Shown here piece after piece: positions 1 to 7,898 of a stretch of 19,166 nucleotides of DNA. Both the position numbers and the translations under genes were made by a program. How positions within the stretch are numbered: position 1 is the stretch's first letter; the number at the start of each line of letters is the position of its first letter. Source of the stretch: Candidatus Nanopelagicales bacterium (GTDB lineage Bacteria > Actinomycetota > Actinomycetes > S36-B12 > GCA-2699445); contig JBAOHO010000020.1 of assembly GCA_037045355.1 (NCBI GenBank), positions 1-19,166 of the forward strand. The letters are read 5' to 3'. The notes beneath the pieces were generated by a model. It was given only the letters and a program-made list of their open reading frames with translations. It searched no databases and was not told where the DNA came from.

Positions 1-851
1 GATCAACGGGGGTTCGGGGCTCACCGCACGTACATCGCTGCAGTATGAACCGATACCACCACTTGCGCCGAGTTCGCCAAAACTCCTGGATGCTACTACG
101 CAGATGATCAGCGTGCGAAGGTAGGCCCTGGGTAAGCAGGAAACTCTCCAGAAAGGCATCATCACAACTGACAAGCGCCGCAATACCCCCGTAAAGATCA
201 TCGAAGTTGTTTTGCGGAACACGCCCAAATTCTATGATCTTCAAACCGGAAGAGCGAAGAGCCAGGCCAATTCATTAGCGGTCCATTGCCGAAAATGGCG
301 GGGGTTATCAGGGCGGGCTTCCGAGTCTCGCCCATCGACGCGTTCTCTATCAGGGGTCGATATTACGAGCCGATTCTTCTCGTTTCTCCGGAGCAGCCAG
401 CGCAGACTGCGGAGCAAGGGTCTGGGATCGCGGAGATGTTCGATGACATCAGCGAGAAGAAACAGCGTCGGCTTGGGGTCCTCAAACAACTTCTTTAGCT
501 TACTCGTTCCCTGTGCCGTGCTGAAATCAAGTTCGATGAACGGTACTTTCAACCCATCGGTCTGACTCCTTGCGTCCCGAAAGTCCACCTGAACGATCTC
601 GTGCTGACTCTGGTCAAAGAACTGAGTGGTCTTTATGCCCGAGCCGGTACCAAGGTCAACGACCCTGGCCACCCCAAGGTCTAGGAGGCAGCCCATTCGT
701 AGACGTCCTGCTGCCAGACAACTTCGCTGTCCGAGTACTCGCCCGCAGTCTCGACCACTCTGCGACTGAGTCCACCAGCGCCAAAGTTCATTTCTGGCGT
801 GATTGTTCGAGGGTCGTCCTCACCGGATATCGTAATCGATCTAAAGCGCAT
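1..851 (-). CDS. SAM-dependent methyltransferase (partial, two frameshifts)
   Basis: Class I SAM methyltransferase, probably acting on a sugar or glycan intermediate in the cytoplasm. The reading frame begins at ATG 851 (MRFRSITISG), whose A is shared with the TAA of the upstream gene (TAATG), which supports both the start and translational coupling. The SAM motif I reads VVDLGTGSGIK, and the later DVIEHLRDP motif is typical of Methyltransf_11/23 proteins. Two frame breaks interrupt it. Near 687 the frame passes from VYEWAA to LLDLGVARV, and near 252 from NELAWLFA to SSGLKIIEFG. Each is repaired by adding one base. After the second break the frame stays open to position 1, so the C-terminus lies outside the window. 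The substrate cannot be told from sequence. Fold assignment is firm; whether the breaks are real mutations or sequence errors is open, and errors seem likelier. Confidence 0.8.
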
Positions 852-1513
852 TATAGAGACTCCGAGCCCGGGCGTTGAAGGGCAATGTCGTGATACCCCA
901 GTGGATGAAGAGCAAAGAAGACCACAGGCCAGCCGTGGTCGTTAATAACCTCACATACCACGTAGGGAACTCCATAGTCGATACACTCAACTGGACTCCA
1001 GATAGTAAAGTCATTGAAAATCAGGTAACCGCCGGGCTTCAGTCGAGTCACCGCCATCTCTGCGTCGCGTTTCGCACCATCGTAACTGTGGTCACCGTCG
1101 ACGTAGATAACGTCAAAGTAGTCGGCAGGGAACGTTCCAAGCAGTGTTGATGAATCGCCTTCATGGAAGATCGCCCGAGCAGACAACTCGGGGTCGCCCA
1201 GCGAATGCAGGGGATCTAGGTCGATGTCGAAGAGGTGCAGTTCTTCCGGCGAGAGGGTGTCGAGCAGGAAGCGTCCAAAGATGCCCTCTTGCGTTCCGAC
1301 CTCGGCCACCTTCCCCCCCCGTGGCAGCCGTTCGATGATGGATCGGCGATCTGTAAGTAATCGGCATGAATCGAACGCACGATTGTCGGGGAGCGGCAAT
1401 GGACTGATTAGCTCGCTGGGCCCGAATCCTGCGAGCGGCAACATGTCCCGTAGCCACTTCTCACGAATCTCCCGAAAGGCAATGCCCTGTCGGGCGGACA
1501 TGTTCATCGGCAT
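851..1513 (-). CDS. Class I SAM-dependent methyltransferase (Methyltransf_24-like)
   Basis: Intact 220-residue cytoplasmic methyltransferase. The glycine-rich SAM loop is VAEVGTQEGIFG, around residues 69-80. It is followed by an acidic strand end (LFDIDLD) and the DVIYVDGDHSYDGAKRD block that marks the Methyltransf_24 group, often found in polysaccharide and natural-product clusters. The ATG at 1513 has AGGAG seven bases upstream, so this start is preferred over the internal ATG codons at residues 3 and 5. It lies 46 bp after the epimerase gene and overlaps the next methyltransferase by one base (TAATG), so the three look like one operon. A sugar O- or N-methyltransferase role is inferred from context. 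The substrate is unknown. Confidence 0.88.
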   Translation of the reverse strand: MPMNMSARQGIAFREIREKWLRDMLPLAGFGPSELISPLPLPDNRAFDSCRLLTDRRSIIERLPRGGKVAEVGTQEGIFGRFLLDTLSPEELHLFDIDLDPLHSLGDPELSARAIFHEGDSSTLLGTFPADYFDVIYVDGDHSYDGAKRDAEMAVTRLKPGGYLIFNDFTIWSPVECIDYGVPYVVCEVINDHGWPVVFFALHPLGYHDIALQRPGSESL

Positions 1514-1559
1514 GTGGGTACTCCTGCACTCGACTAGGTGTCACGACATTGTGTCAGCC

Positions 1560-2462
1560 TCAGGTGTGCTGTGATCCCAGAGTGTTCTTGACACCTGATT
1601 CCAGATCGATCGTAGCCACGAAATCCAGCTCCTGGCGTGCGAGCGAACCGTCTAGGACGTTCCAGGCGGCGTCAGTGCCCGGCTTGTCGCTGATGATAGT
1701 AGTCGCAGTGATATCCAGGTAATCCTGCACAAGGTGAAGTACCTCCCTGTTGGTGTGCCCGACGCCCGTTCCGATGTTGAAGGGCCCACTCGACCCTCGG
1801 TACTTGAGTGACCTGGACACAGCGTCGGCAACATCCTCCGCGTGGATGTAATCCCGCGTAACATCTGCTCCCCATAACTCGACGGGCTCGCCATTTCGCA
1901 TCCGGGCAGCGATGGTGGGGATGAGCCCGAAGCGAGGCTTGCTGAGCTGGCTCGGACCGTATGCATTGCCGATTCTCAGAGCAACCCCAATCGCCTCGGA
2001 CCCGTTGACGGCATCGAATAGAGCGCGCTCGCTCCCCGCCTTCACCGCGCCGTACGCGTTGATCGGTCTAATGGGGTCAGACTCTCGCCAAGGCACATGA
2101 GCGGTGGAGTCTCCGTAAACGGTGCCGCCGGATGACGCGATGACGATCTTCTTGACACCTGCTTCAATAGCCTGCCCCAGGAAGTTGGCCTCGGTCCTAA
2201 CTGCCTGGGCAACCTCGTGATCGTCAAATGTAGTGGTGCGAGGCACAGCTGAGGAGCCAAAATGGATGAGCGCGTCAGCCTCCGCCAGAGCGTACTCGGC
2301 GAACTTCGGATCCCTGTAATCCCCGGAAATGCACGTCCCAAGCGACGCATCTGGGTGGGCAGGTGACCTGTGAGCGGCAAGGACAAGGTGGCCGGCCCTA
2401 GCCAAGCTAGCAACGATCGCTTGCCCGAGGAAGCCGCAACCGCCAGTGACGAGGATGCGCAA
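1560..2462 (-). CDS. NAD-dependent epimerase/dehydratase (extended SDR)
   Basis: Extended short-chain dehydrogenase that should bind NAD(P) and modify a nucleotide-activated sugar (epimerase, dehydratase or reductase). The Rossmann motif RILVTGGCGFLG is at the very N-terminus. The catalytic region has the strand IVIASSGGTVYGD, then YGAVK for the YxxxK pair, and later a typical DYIHAEDVADAV block and FNIGTGVGHTNREV near the C-terminus. The frame is open upstream to 2552, but TTG 2462 is chosen because AGAGGGGG precedes it by about five bases and it places the Rossmann strand at the start, giving 300 residues, a normal length for the family. It appears to be the first gene of the minus-strand operon with two methyltransferases. 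Exact reaction unknown; GalE-like or RmlD/Gmd-like activities are possible. Confidence 0.9.
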   Translation of the reverse strand: MRILVTGGCGFLGQAIVASLARAGHLVLAAHRSPAHPDASLGTCISGDYRDPKFAEYALAEADALIHFGSSAVPRTTTFDDHEVAQAVRTEANFLGQAIEAGVKKIVIASSGGTVYGDSTAHVPWRESDPIRPINAYGAVKAGSERALFDAVNGSEAIGVALRIGNAYGPSQLSKPRFGLIPTIAARMRNGEPVELWGADVTRDYIHAEDVADAVSRSLKYRGSSGPFNIGTGVGHTNREVLHLVQDYLDITATTIISDKPGTDAAWNVLDGSLARQELDFVATIDLESGVKNTLGSQHT

Positions 2463-3036
2463 TGTAACCCCCTCTGGCTCGCGCCGAGTCTTCAACGAAT
2501 CCGTATCGAGGGATAGTAACTTCCACGGCAGATTCGGATCGGTGGCCTTCACAATTCAGGCCGCGGTCGGGTCTGAGAGCGCTGTCTCGGGAGATCGTGG
2601 ACGGGCTCCCTTTTCATGCGTGAAGTAGTTGGCTGGAATTCCTTGGTTTCAATGGCGGGGATGGTGGGGTCGGCTAGGCCCATGTGCGATTCCTGGACCC
2701 CGACGAGGTCGAGCTGCTGAAGCAGCTGGAGTCCGACAGCGCGCGGTTCGAAGTGTGCCGCCACATCGAAGCTGCCACTGATCTTGGTGTCGGGCGCGCC
2801 CACGTCAACTCACTGCTGGACATGACGCAGACGGGTGCGTACGACTCGCGAGCCCTGGTCTCAAGGGCAACAGCCTCCGCGGCAACCGTATCCTCTGAGG
2901 GACCAACGCCGCCTTGCGGCAACTGATCAGGATCGTGGGTGTGGGATGAGAGTGCGCGTAACGCCTCCCAACCTGTACAGCGCTCGACCAGACCAATTGA
3001 GTTCCCAGTGAGCGCCGGACCCCTGAGGCGCCGCTA
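2463..3036. other. Divergent intergenic region, about 570 bp
   Basis: This gap separates the leftward epimerase operon from the rightward asparagine-synthase-like gene, so it should carry promoters for both. I see no convincing sigma-70-type pair or operator. The GC content rises across it, from the AT-richer region A to the GC-rich region B. Its middle part holds a short coding-like stretch described separately (2684-2926). Confidence 0.5.
2684..2926 (+). CDS. Hypothetical small ORF, possible gene remnant
   Basis: An 80-residue frame from GTG 2684 that I do not recognise. Its first 60 residues (for example FLDPDEVELLKQLES, then RAHVNSLLDMTQTGAY) have a protein-like composition and very GC-rich third positions, unlike a random frame. 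The last 20 residues are low in complexity. Another frame looks coding on each side: MREVVGWNSLVSMAG from ATG 2616 before it, and LKGNSLRGNRIL then GTNAALRQLIRIVGVG after it. This suggests a small gene of about 110 residues with frame breaks, or a decayed fragment. No good ribosome binding site is seen. The opposite strand also has an open frame (2549-2803), so even the coding strand is not certain. Confidence 0.25.
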   Translation: MRFLDPDEVELLKQLESDSARFEVCRHIEAATDLGVGRAHVNSLLDMTQTGAYDSRALVSRATASAATVSSEGPTPPCGN

Positions 3037-5025
3037 ATGTGCGGGATAACGGCGGTATTCGACCCGCGGGGGGTGGCCCAGGCAGATCTTGTCCGGATGA
3101 ACGACGTCATCCGTCACCGGGGTCCCGACAGCGAGGGCTACGTACTCCTAGGCAAGGCTGAGCCCCGCGTCCTTGCAGGACCCGACACCGATCCAGCATG
3201 CCTGCGCGCCGATCTGCCCTTCACCCCTCGAGGCCAAGACCCGACGGAGCGGGCGGCAACCGCGGGCTTGGGACATCGGCGGCTATCGATCCTCGACCTG
3301 ACACCCGCCGGGCACCAGCCGATGTCCTCTGCCGATGGTCGGTTCTGGATTGTTCTCAACGGCGAGATCTACAACTTCGTCGAACTGCGCCGGGAACTGC
3401 AGTCGCTGGGGCACCGCTTCCTGGGCCATTCCGACACCGAGGTTCTACTCGCCGGCTATGCGGAATGGGGGCCTGACGTCCTGCCGCGGCTGCGCGGCAT
3501 GTTCGCCTTCGTCCTCGTGGACACACGAGTGGGGCGAGCCTTCGGGGCTCGGGACAGGTTCGGCATCAAACCCCTCTACTACCGCCTACGGAACGGCCGC
3601 CTGCTCGTAGGTAGTGAGATCAAGCAGCTACTTCTGAACGGTGGTCCGAACCGCGCCAACGGGCCGCGACTGTACGACTTCCTGAACTTCAGCATCCACG
3701 ATCACACTGACCAAACGATGTTCGCCGACATCATGCAACTCCCTGCTGGCCATTGCATGAGTTTGTCGCTCGCTGAGCCGGACCGACTGATGGTGTCGCG
3801 ATGGTGGCGGCTGGAACCGCGACCGTTCGAAGGTTCCCTGGTCGAGGCCGGGGACGTGTTCCGGGACCTTCTCCAGGATTCGGTGCGGGAGCATTTGCGC
3901 TCCGATGTCCCGGTTGGATCGTGTCTGTCCGGTGGCCTGGACTCGTCCAGTGTCGTGTGCCTGATGAGGCGTGAACTGGACCAAACCGACAGCGGCCAAG
4001 TCCAGCGCACGTTCACGGCCACAAGTTCCGAAGCGGCCATCGATGAGTCGAACTGGGCGCGGATGGTCGTCGACCGGGTGAACGCCGACAGCCACTGGGT
4101 TCAACCGGACATGGCCGCACTCCCCGAGCTCTTGCCCGATCTCACTTGGCACATGGATGAGCCGTTCGGATCCAGCAGCGTCCTCGCGCAATGGTCGGTG
4201 TTTCGGCTTGCGCGTGACAGCGGCACCAAGGTGGTGCTGGACGGGCAAGGCGCTGACGAGCAGCTGGCCGGCTATTCCACCTTCTTCGGACTCCGTTTGG
4301 CGGAACTGGCCCGCTCCGGACGGGTCCGCGAACTCAAGCGCGAGGTCAGGGCCATTCAGCGGCTTCATCCGGGTGCACTGCGCAATGCGCTCATGACCGT
4401 CGGCTATCTGACAGTTCCTACCGTCCTGGCGCGACCGGTCGGACGTCGGATCGGGGCAAGCGGGCAGCGCCCGGACGATTGGCTGTCCCGTCGGTCGCTC
4501 GGTGTCTCCGGATTTCCCGATCCGAACGCGAGTAGCGGCGGGCGCGTGCGGTCGGTGAACGGTCTGGGGGTGGCCCAACTGACGGCCACCAATCTGCCCA
4601 AGTTGCTGCATTACGAGGATCGCGACTCCATGGCCCACAGCGTCGAGGCGCGGGTGCCATTCCTGGACCATCGCCTTGTGGAGTTCAGCACCGGTCTGCC
4701 GAGTGATTTCCTGCTCTCCGAAGGGATAACCAAGCGGGTTCTGCGGGAGGCGCTGCGGGGCACGATCCCGGAACCCATCCGCACCCGGATCGACAAGATC
4801 GGGTTCGAGACCGCCGAGGAGCAGTGGATCCGGGCGCACTCCGGACAGGTGCGCAGTCTCCTCGACGACTCCATCGAATCGCTGGGAGGAGCGCTGACCC
4901 CGGGCGTTCTCACCCGCTACGACAACGTGATCGCGGGCCGGGAGCCGTTCGATCAATGGATCTGGAGGTGCATCAGCGCTGGCACCTGGGCCAGACGATT
5001 CGGTGTCGTCGTCGGTCACGGATAG
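3037..5025 (+). CDS. asnB: Asparagine synthase (glutamine-hydrolysing)-like amidotransferase
   Basis: Two-domain AsnB-type enzyme of 662 residues. The N-terminal class II glutamine amidotransferase domain starts MCGITAVF, with Cys2 as the nucleophile after Met removal, then RHRGPDSEG, GHRRLSILDL and NGEIYNF (Asn108). The C-terminal synthetase domain has the pyrophosphate-binding loop SGGLDSSS at residues 298-305 and a later DGQGADE block. Ammonia from glutamine is passed to a carboxylate activated with ATP. In polysaccharide loci such proteins are thought to amidate uronic acids or other acidic sugars instead of making free asparagine; here that is inference from neighbours. The ATG at 3037 has a weak GAGGCG upstream and is fixed by the need for Cys2. 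All key residues seen are present. It begins a rightward run with a flippase 66 bp downstream. The symbol marks the family, not a proven asparagine-making role. Confidence 0.92.
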   Translation: MCGITAVFDPRGVAQADLVRMNDVIRHRGPDSEGYVLLGKAEPRVLAGPDTDPACLRADLPFTPRGQDPTERAATAGLGHRRLSILDLTPAGHQPMSSADGRFWIVLNGEIYNFVELRRELQSLGHRFLGHSDTEVLLAGYAEWGPDVLPRLRGMFAFVLVDTRVGRAFGARDRFGIKPLYYRLRNGRLLVGSEIKQLLLNGGPNRANGPRLYDFLNFSIHDHTDQTMFADIMQLPAGHCMSLSLAEPDRLMVSRWWRLEPRPFEGSLVEAGDVFRDLLQDSVREHLRSDVPVGSCLSGGLDSSSVVCLMRRELDQTDSGQVQRTFTATSSEAAIDESNWARMVVDRVNADSHWVQPDMAALPELLPDLTWHMDEPFGSSSVLAQWSVFRLARDSGTKVVLDGQGADEQLAGYSTFFGLRLAELARSGRVRELKREVRAIQRLHPGALRNALMTVGYLTVPTVLARPVGRRIGASGQRPDDWLSRRSLGVSGFPDPNASSGGRVRSVNGLGVAQLTATNLPKLLHYEDRDSMAHSVEARVPFLDHRLVEFSTGLPSDFLLSEGITKRVLREALRGTIPEPIRTRIDKIGFETAEEQWIRAHSGQVRSLLDDSIESLGGALTPGVLTRYDNVIAGREPFDQWIWRCISAGTWARRFGVVVGHG

Positions 5026-5066
5026 CCGCTGACAGTGCGCCGTGCCAGCTAGTCTGAACCGCGATA

Positions 5067-5078
5067 CGTGAGCTCACG
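5067..5078. promoter_or_regulatory. 12-bp perfect palindrome before the flippase RBS
   Basis: CGTGAGCTCACG is its own reverse complement and abuts the GGGAGG ribosome binding site (5078-5083) of the flippase gene. It could be a protein-binding site or a small hairpin that affects ribosome access. A palindrome of this length is expected a few times by chance in a window this size, so a function is only a possibility. Confidence 0.2.
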
Positions 5079-5091
5079 GGAGGATCGGCGC

Positions 5092-6639
5092 GTGGAAGGA
5101 AGACCGGACGACGCCGAGTCGTCCGAGCCCCTGCCCGCGCCGTCAGTAGAGTCGGGACAATCAGCGGACTCTGTCCCCAAACCGGGTGACATGCTCTCGA
5201 ACCTGCGCCAACTCGGCCGGGAGACCGTGATCTACGGCCTGTTCGCCGCACTTCCGGGGCTGGCCGCGATCATCATCACGCCCCTGCTCACCCGGGTCCT
5301 GAGTCCAGCGGACTACGGGTTCGTCGCCACTCTCATCGTGATCGTGGGGCTATTGAGTATGTTCTCGGTGCTGGGCCTCGACAGCGCCTCGGGCCGCTGG
5401 TTCTACGACCACGAGACCCGTGCGTGGCAACGCACGATCATGAGCACGTCGCTGTGGACACAGCTCGTGGCCGCGGTTCTGATCGGACTGGGGTTGGCGC
5501 TGAGCGCCGGGTGGCTGGCGCCGCTGCTGTCCGATTCTCCCAACGCTCAGACGGCGATCGTCGTCGCCTCGCTGTTGGTCCCGCTTTCGGTCTTTCGCGG
5601 AGTTGTCGGAGACTGGTTGCGGCTGCGGCACGAGGCTACGCGCGCTGCTGCCTTCCTGGCTGCTGCGGCCATCCTGACGAGTGTGGGTGCCGCCGTGCTG
5701 GTGATTCTCACCACTACGGGCATCGTGGGAGTCTTCGCCGGCCAGGTCGCGGGGGGGTTGCTGATCGTCATCGTGGGGCTCGTCCTGTTCGGGCGGCAGA
5801 TGTCCCCGCGCAATGTCTCGCGGGCCGAGTTGCCACGACTCCTCCGCTACGGAATCCCCCTCATCCCCGCCGCCATCGCGATGTGGGTGACCGCCTCGTC
5901 GGATCGGGTTGTGCTCACACTCCTGCGCGGAGAGACAGACGCCGCGCTCTTCGCCGTCGCAGCGCTGGTGGCCACGGCAATGACACTTCTCACCATGGCG
6001 TTCCGGCTCGCTTGGGGACCCTTCGCCTTCTCCCTGCTCTCGCAGCCTCAGGCAAAGCAGGTGTTCTCGCTCGTCTTGAGTTGGATGTCCTGGCTCAGTG
6101 TGACGCTGGCGGTGCTTGTCTCGGCTTTGAGTTCGGTGGCCATCCGGATTCTCGCCACGCCCGACTACTACTCGGCTGCTTCCGCGGTCGGATACCTGGC
6201 GTTCGCCGAAGTGTTCGTAATTCTGACAACGATCTTTGCCATTGGCGCCAACATTGCGCGCACCACAACGCCGGTGGCCGTCGCCATTTTCGCGGGGGCA
6301 GCGTTCAACATCGTTTTGAATGTGTTGCTGGTGCCGCGCATGGGAGTCGATGGCGCGGCGTTGGGAACGCTGCTCTCCTTCGCGCTCGGTGCTGCGGTCA
6401 TGTGGTGGGGAAGTCAGCGACTCACGCCGATCGATTACCGCCTGCGCCATGTCGCCCTGTTCTTGGTAGTGGGCGCTGTCCTGGTAGCCATCATGCAGCG
6501 CATCGATGGCGAGGTTCTCGAACAAACGATCGTCCGACTCCTGCTGGTGCTGCCCATGCTGGCTCTGCCCTTCGTCGCCAGGCTCATCCGCCCCGCCGAC
6601 CTGCTGGCGCGACTGCCCGGGTATTCACACCCCCACTGA
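5092..6639 (+). CDS. Polysaccharide flippase (Wzx-like, MOP superfamily)
   Basis: Multi-pass inner-membrane protein that should flip a lipid-linked oligosaccharide across the membrane. After a hydrophilic leader of about 40 residues come many hydrophobic segments, consistent with 12-14 helices. The first one has the family pattern GRETVIYGLFAALPG, then TPLLTRVLSPADYGFVA and GLDSASGRWFYD, which match the Polysacc_synt/oligosaccharide flippase family. The frame is open from GTG 5068, but GTG 5092 has GGGAGG eight bases upstream and is preferred, giving 515 residues. It sits 66 bp after the asparagine-synthase-like gene and before a glycosyltransferase, a typical Wzx context. A second flippase-like gene lies at the right end of the window. 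The transported glycan is unknown. Confidence 0.9.
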   Translation: MEGRPDDAESSEPLPAPSVESGQSADSVPKPGDMLSNLRQLGRETVIYGLFAALPGLAAIIITPLLTRVLSPADYGFVATLIVIVGLLSMFSVLGLDSASGRWFYDHETRAWQRTIMSTSLWTQLVAAVLIGLGLALSAGWLAPLLSDSPNAQTAIVVASLLVPLSVFRGVVGDWLRLRHEATRAAAFLAAAAILTSVGAAVLVILTTTGIVGVFAGQVAGGLLIVIVGLVLFGRQMSPRNVSRAELPRLLRYGIPLIPAAIAMWVTASSDRVVLTLLRGETDAALFAVAALVATAMTLLTMAFRLAWGPFAFSLLSQPQAKQVFSLVLSWMSWLSVTLAVLVSALSSVAIRILATPDYYSAASAVGYLAFAEVFVILTTIFAIGANIARTTTPVAVAIFAGAAFNIVLNVLLVPRMGVDGAALGTLLSFALGAAVMWWGSQRLTPIDYRLRHVALFLVVGAVLVAIMQRIDGEVLEQTIVRLLLVLPMLALPFVARLIRPADLLARLPGYSHPH

Positions 6640-6733
6640 CACCGGCGAAGGCGCTCATGCCCGCCGTACGATGCGAAGGTGGTCCCAATGATCGGTGGCA
6701 CGTTCCCCGGCCAAGCCCTGTGAACGTGTACCG

Positions 6734-7867
6734 ATGGTGAACGAGTACCAAGGGAAAGAACCGCTTCGCGTACTGCACCTTCCGGTCAATGTCGCCGATC
6801 AGGCTGCAGCCCTCGCGGATGCTCAGCGCGCGCTGGGGGCCAGGTGCGAGGTCATGGAGTGGGAACCGCATCCGTTCTATCCACTCGTGGACCACGTGTG
6901 TGATGAACGCCGCCCCGACATGCTGTCGGACGTGATTCGCCGCGCGAGATGGTGGTCGCGAGCTCGGCGCGACTTCGATGTGGTTCACCTGCATGCCGGC
7001 GCAGGGATCATCCCTAGTCCGACGGTCGGCAATTCGCTGCCGTCGGCGCTCAAGGTGCGCGCCCTCGTCCGGATGGCCGGACTCGATGTGCGGTCACTGC
7101 GCCGGGCTGGGGTCGTTACCGCTGTCTCATTCGCGGGAGACGACATCCGTCCGTTGTCGGACATCGCCGAGCATTGGGACCACGCGGAAGAGGTGCTTCG
7201 CGCACCTGAGTACGGCGCTCGTCAGCGGACTGCAAGGCGGGACTATTCGCTGCGTCTCGCGGCTCGTGCGGACCTGGTCTACGTCAGTACGCCGGACCTA
7301 CTCACCACGGTTCCCCGCGCCCGTCTGCTGCCGCAGATGCCGTCGCGGCCGGTTCTCCCGCTTCGTGCGACGTCGCCGAGACGCCGGTTGGGTGGCCCCC
7401 TCCGGGTCCTTCATGCGCCAAGCAGCGGGCCAGTGAAGGGAACCAGTCATGTGCGGGAGGCGATGGCCAGTGCCCACCGCCAAGCAGAGCTGGAACTCAT
7501 CGTGCTGAGCGACGTGACCGCCGACAAGATCGGCGCTGCGCTGCGCGGGGCCGATCTAGTCGTGGATCAGCTGAACGCGGGTTGGTACGGCACGTTCGCC
7601 GTCGAGGCCATGTGGACCGGAACGCCCGTCATGGCCCGCATCCGCAGCGACCTCAGGCCACAACAGACGGAGGCCTTCGCCCCGATCCCGGTCACGTCCG
7701 ACACACTCGCTGACGATCTGGTGCGATTCAGTCTCCTTTCCGTGTCTGAGTACGAGGACGTCTCGGCACGGACCATCCGCTTCGTCGACCAATCTCACAG
7801 CCCTGCCGCGCTGGCACGCTCAGTTCTTGATGACTACTCCCGGGTCAGACTCCGGACCGGGAGTTGA
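6734..7867 (+). CDS. Glycosyltransferase, GT4-like (GT-B fold)
   Basis: Predicted cytoplasmic GT-B glycosyltransferase. The N-terminal Rossmann-like half begins LRVLHLPVNVADQAAALADA and contains FDVVHLHAG and SFAGDDIRP. The C-terminal half starts LRVLHAPSSGPVKGTSHV and carries AGWYGTFAVEAMWTGTPVMA, the counterpart of the GT4 donor-binding block in which a Glu precedes the AMxxGxPV turn. The frame is open back to GTG 6695, so the start is uncertain. ATG 6734 gives 377 residues and fits the domain start better, but neither has a strong ribosome binding site; a GGTGG lies 14 bases before 6695. It follows the flippase by about 95 bp and ends at a hairpin terminator shared with the convergent gene. 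Donor and acceptor sugars cannot be read from sequence. Confidence 0.82.
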   Translation: MVNEYQGKEPLRVLHLPVNVADQAAALADAQRALGARCEVMEWEPHPFYPLVDHVCDERRPDMLSDVIRRARWWSRARRDFDVVHLHAGAGIIPSPTVGNSLPSALKVRALVRMAGLDVRSLRRAGVVTAVSFAGDDIRPLSDIAEHWDHAEEVLRAPEYGARQRTARRDYSLRLAARADLVYVSTPDLLTTVPRARLLPQMPSRPVLPLRATSPRRRLGGPLRVLHAPSSGPVKGTSHVREAMASAHRQAELELIVLSDVTADKIGAALRGADLVVDQLNAGWYGTFAVEAMWTGTPVMARIRSDLRPQQTEAFAPIPVTSDTLADDLVRFSLLSVSEYEDVSARTIRFVDQSHSPAALARSVLDDYSRVRLRTGS

Positions 7868-7874
7868 CCGGCGG

Positions 7875-7896
7875 CGCTGCCGGAACACCGGCAGCG
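7875..7896. terminator. Hairpin between convergent genes, probable bidirectional terminator
   Basis: A perfect 9-bp stem (CGCTGCCGG at 7875-7883 pairing with CCGGCAGCG at 7888-7896) encloses the four-base loop AACA. It fills the 31-bp gap between the stop codons of two convergent glycosyltransferase genes. There is no T-tract, which is common for actinobacterial terminators. Function is inferred from position and shape. Confidence 0.65.
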
Positions 7897-7898
7897 AC

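Noticed and set aside
2549..2803. Minus-strand open frame in the 2.5-3.0 kb gap
   Set aside because: Third positions are fairly GC-rich, but the plus-strand frame here is longer and more protein-like, and no family is recognised. It is kept only as an alternative in the remnant entry.
3628..5019. A 463-codon open frame on the minus strand
   Set aside because: It is the exact antisense of the asparagine-synthase-like gene, has the Arg/His/Pro-rich composition of a shadow frame and no recognisable motif.
5350..6740. Long open frames on both strands (5350-6525 minus and 5424-6740 plus)
   Set aside because: Both overlap the flippase gene. They are rich in Arg, His, Gly and Ser without hydrophobic segments, as expected from other frames of GC-rich membrane-protein DNA.
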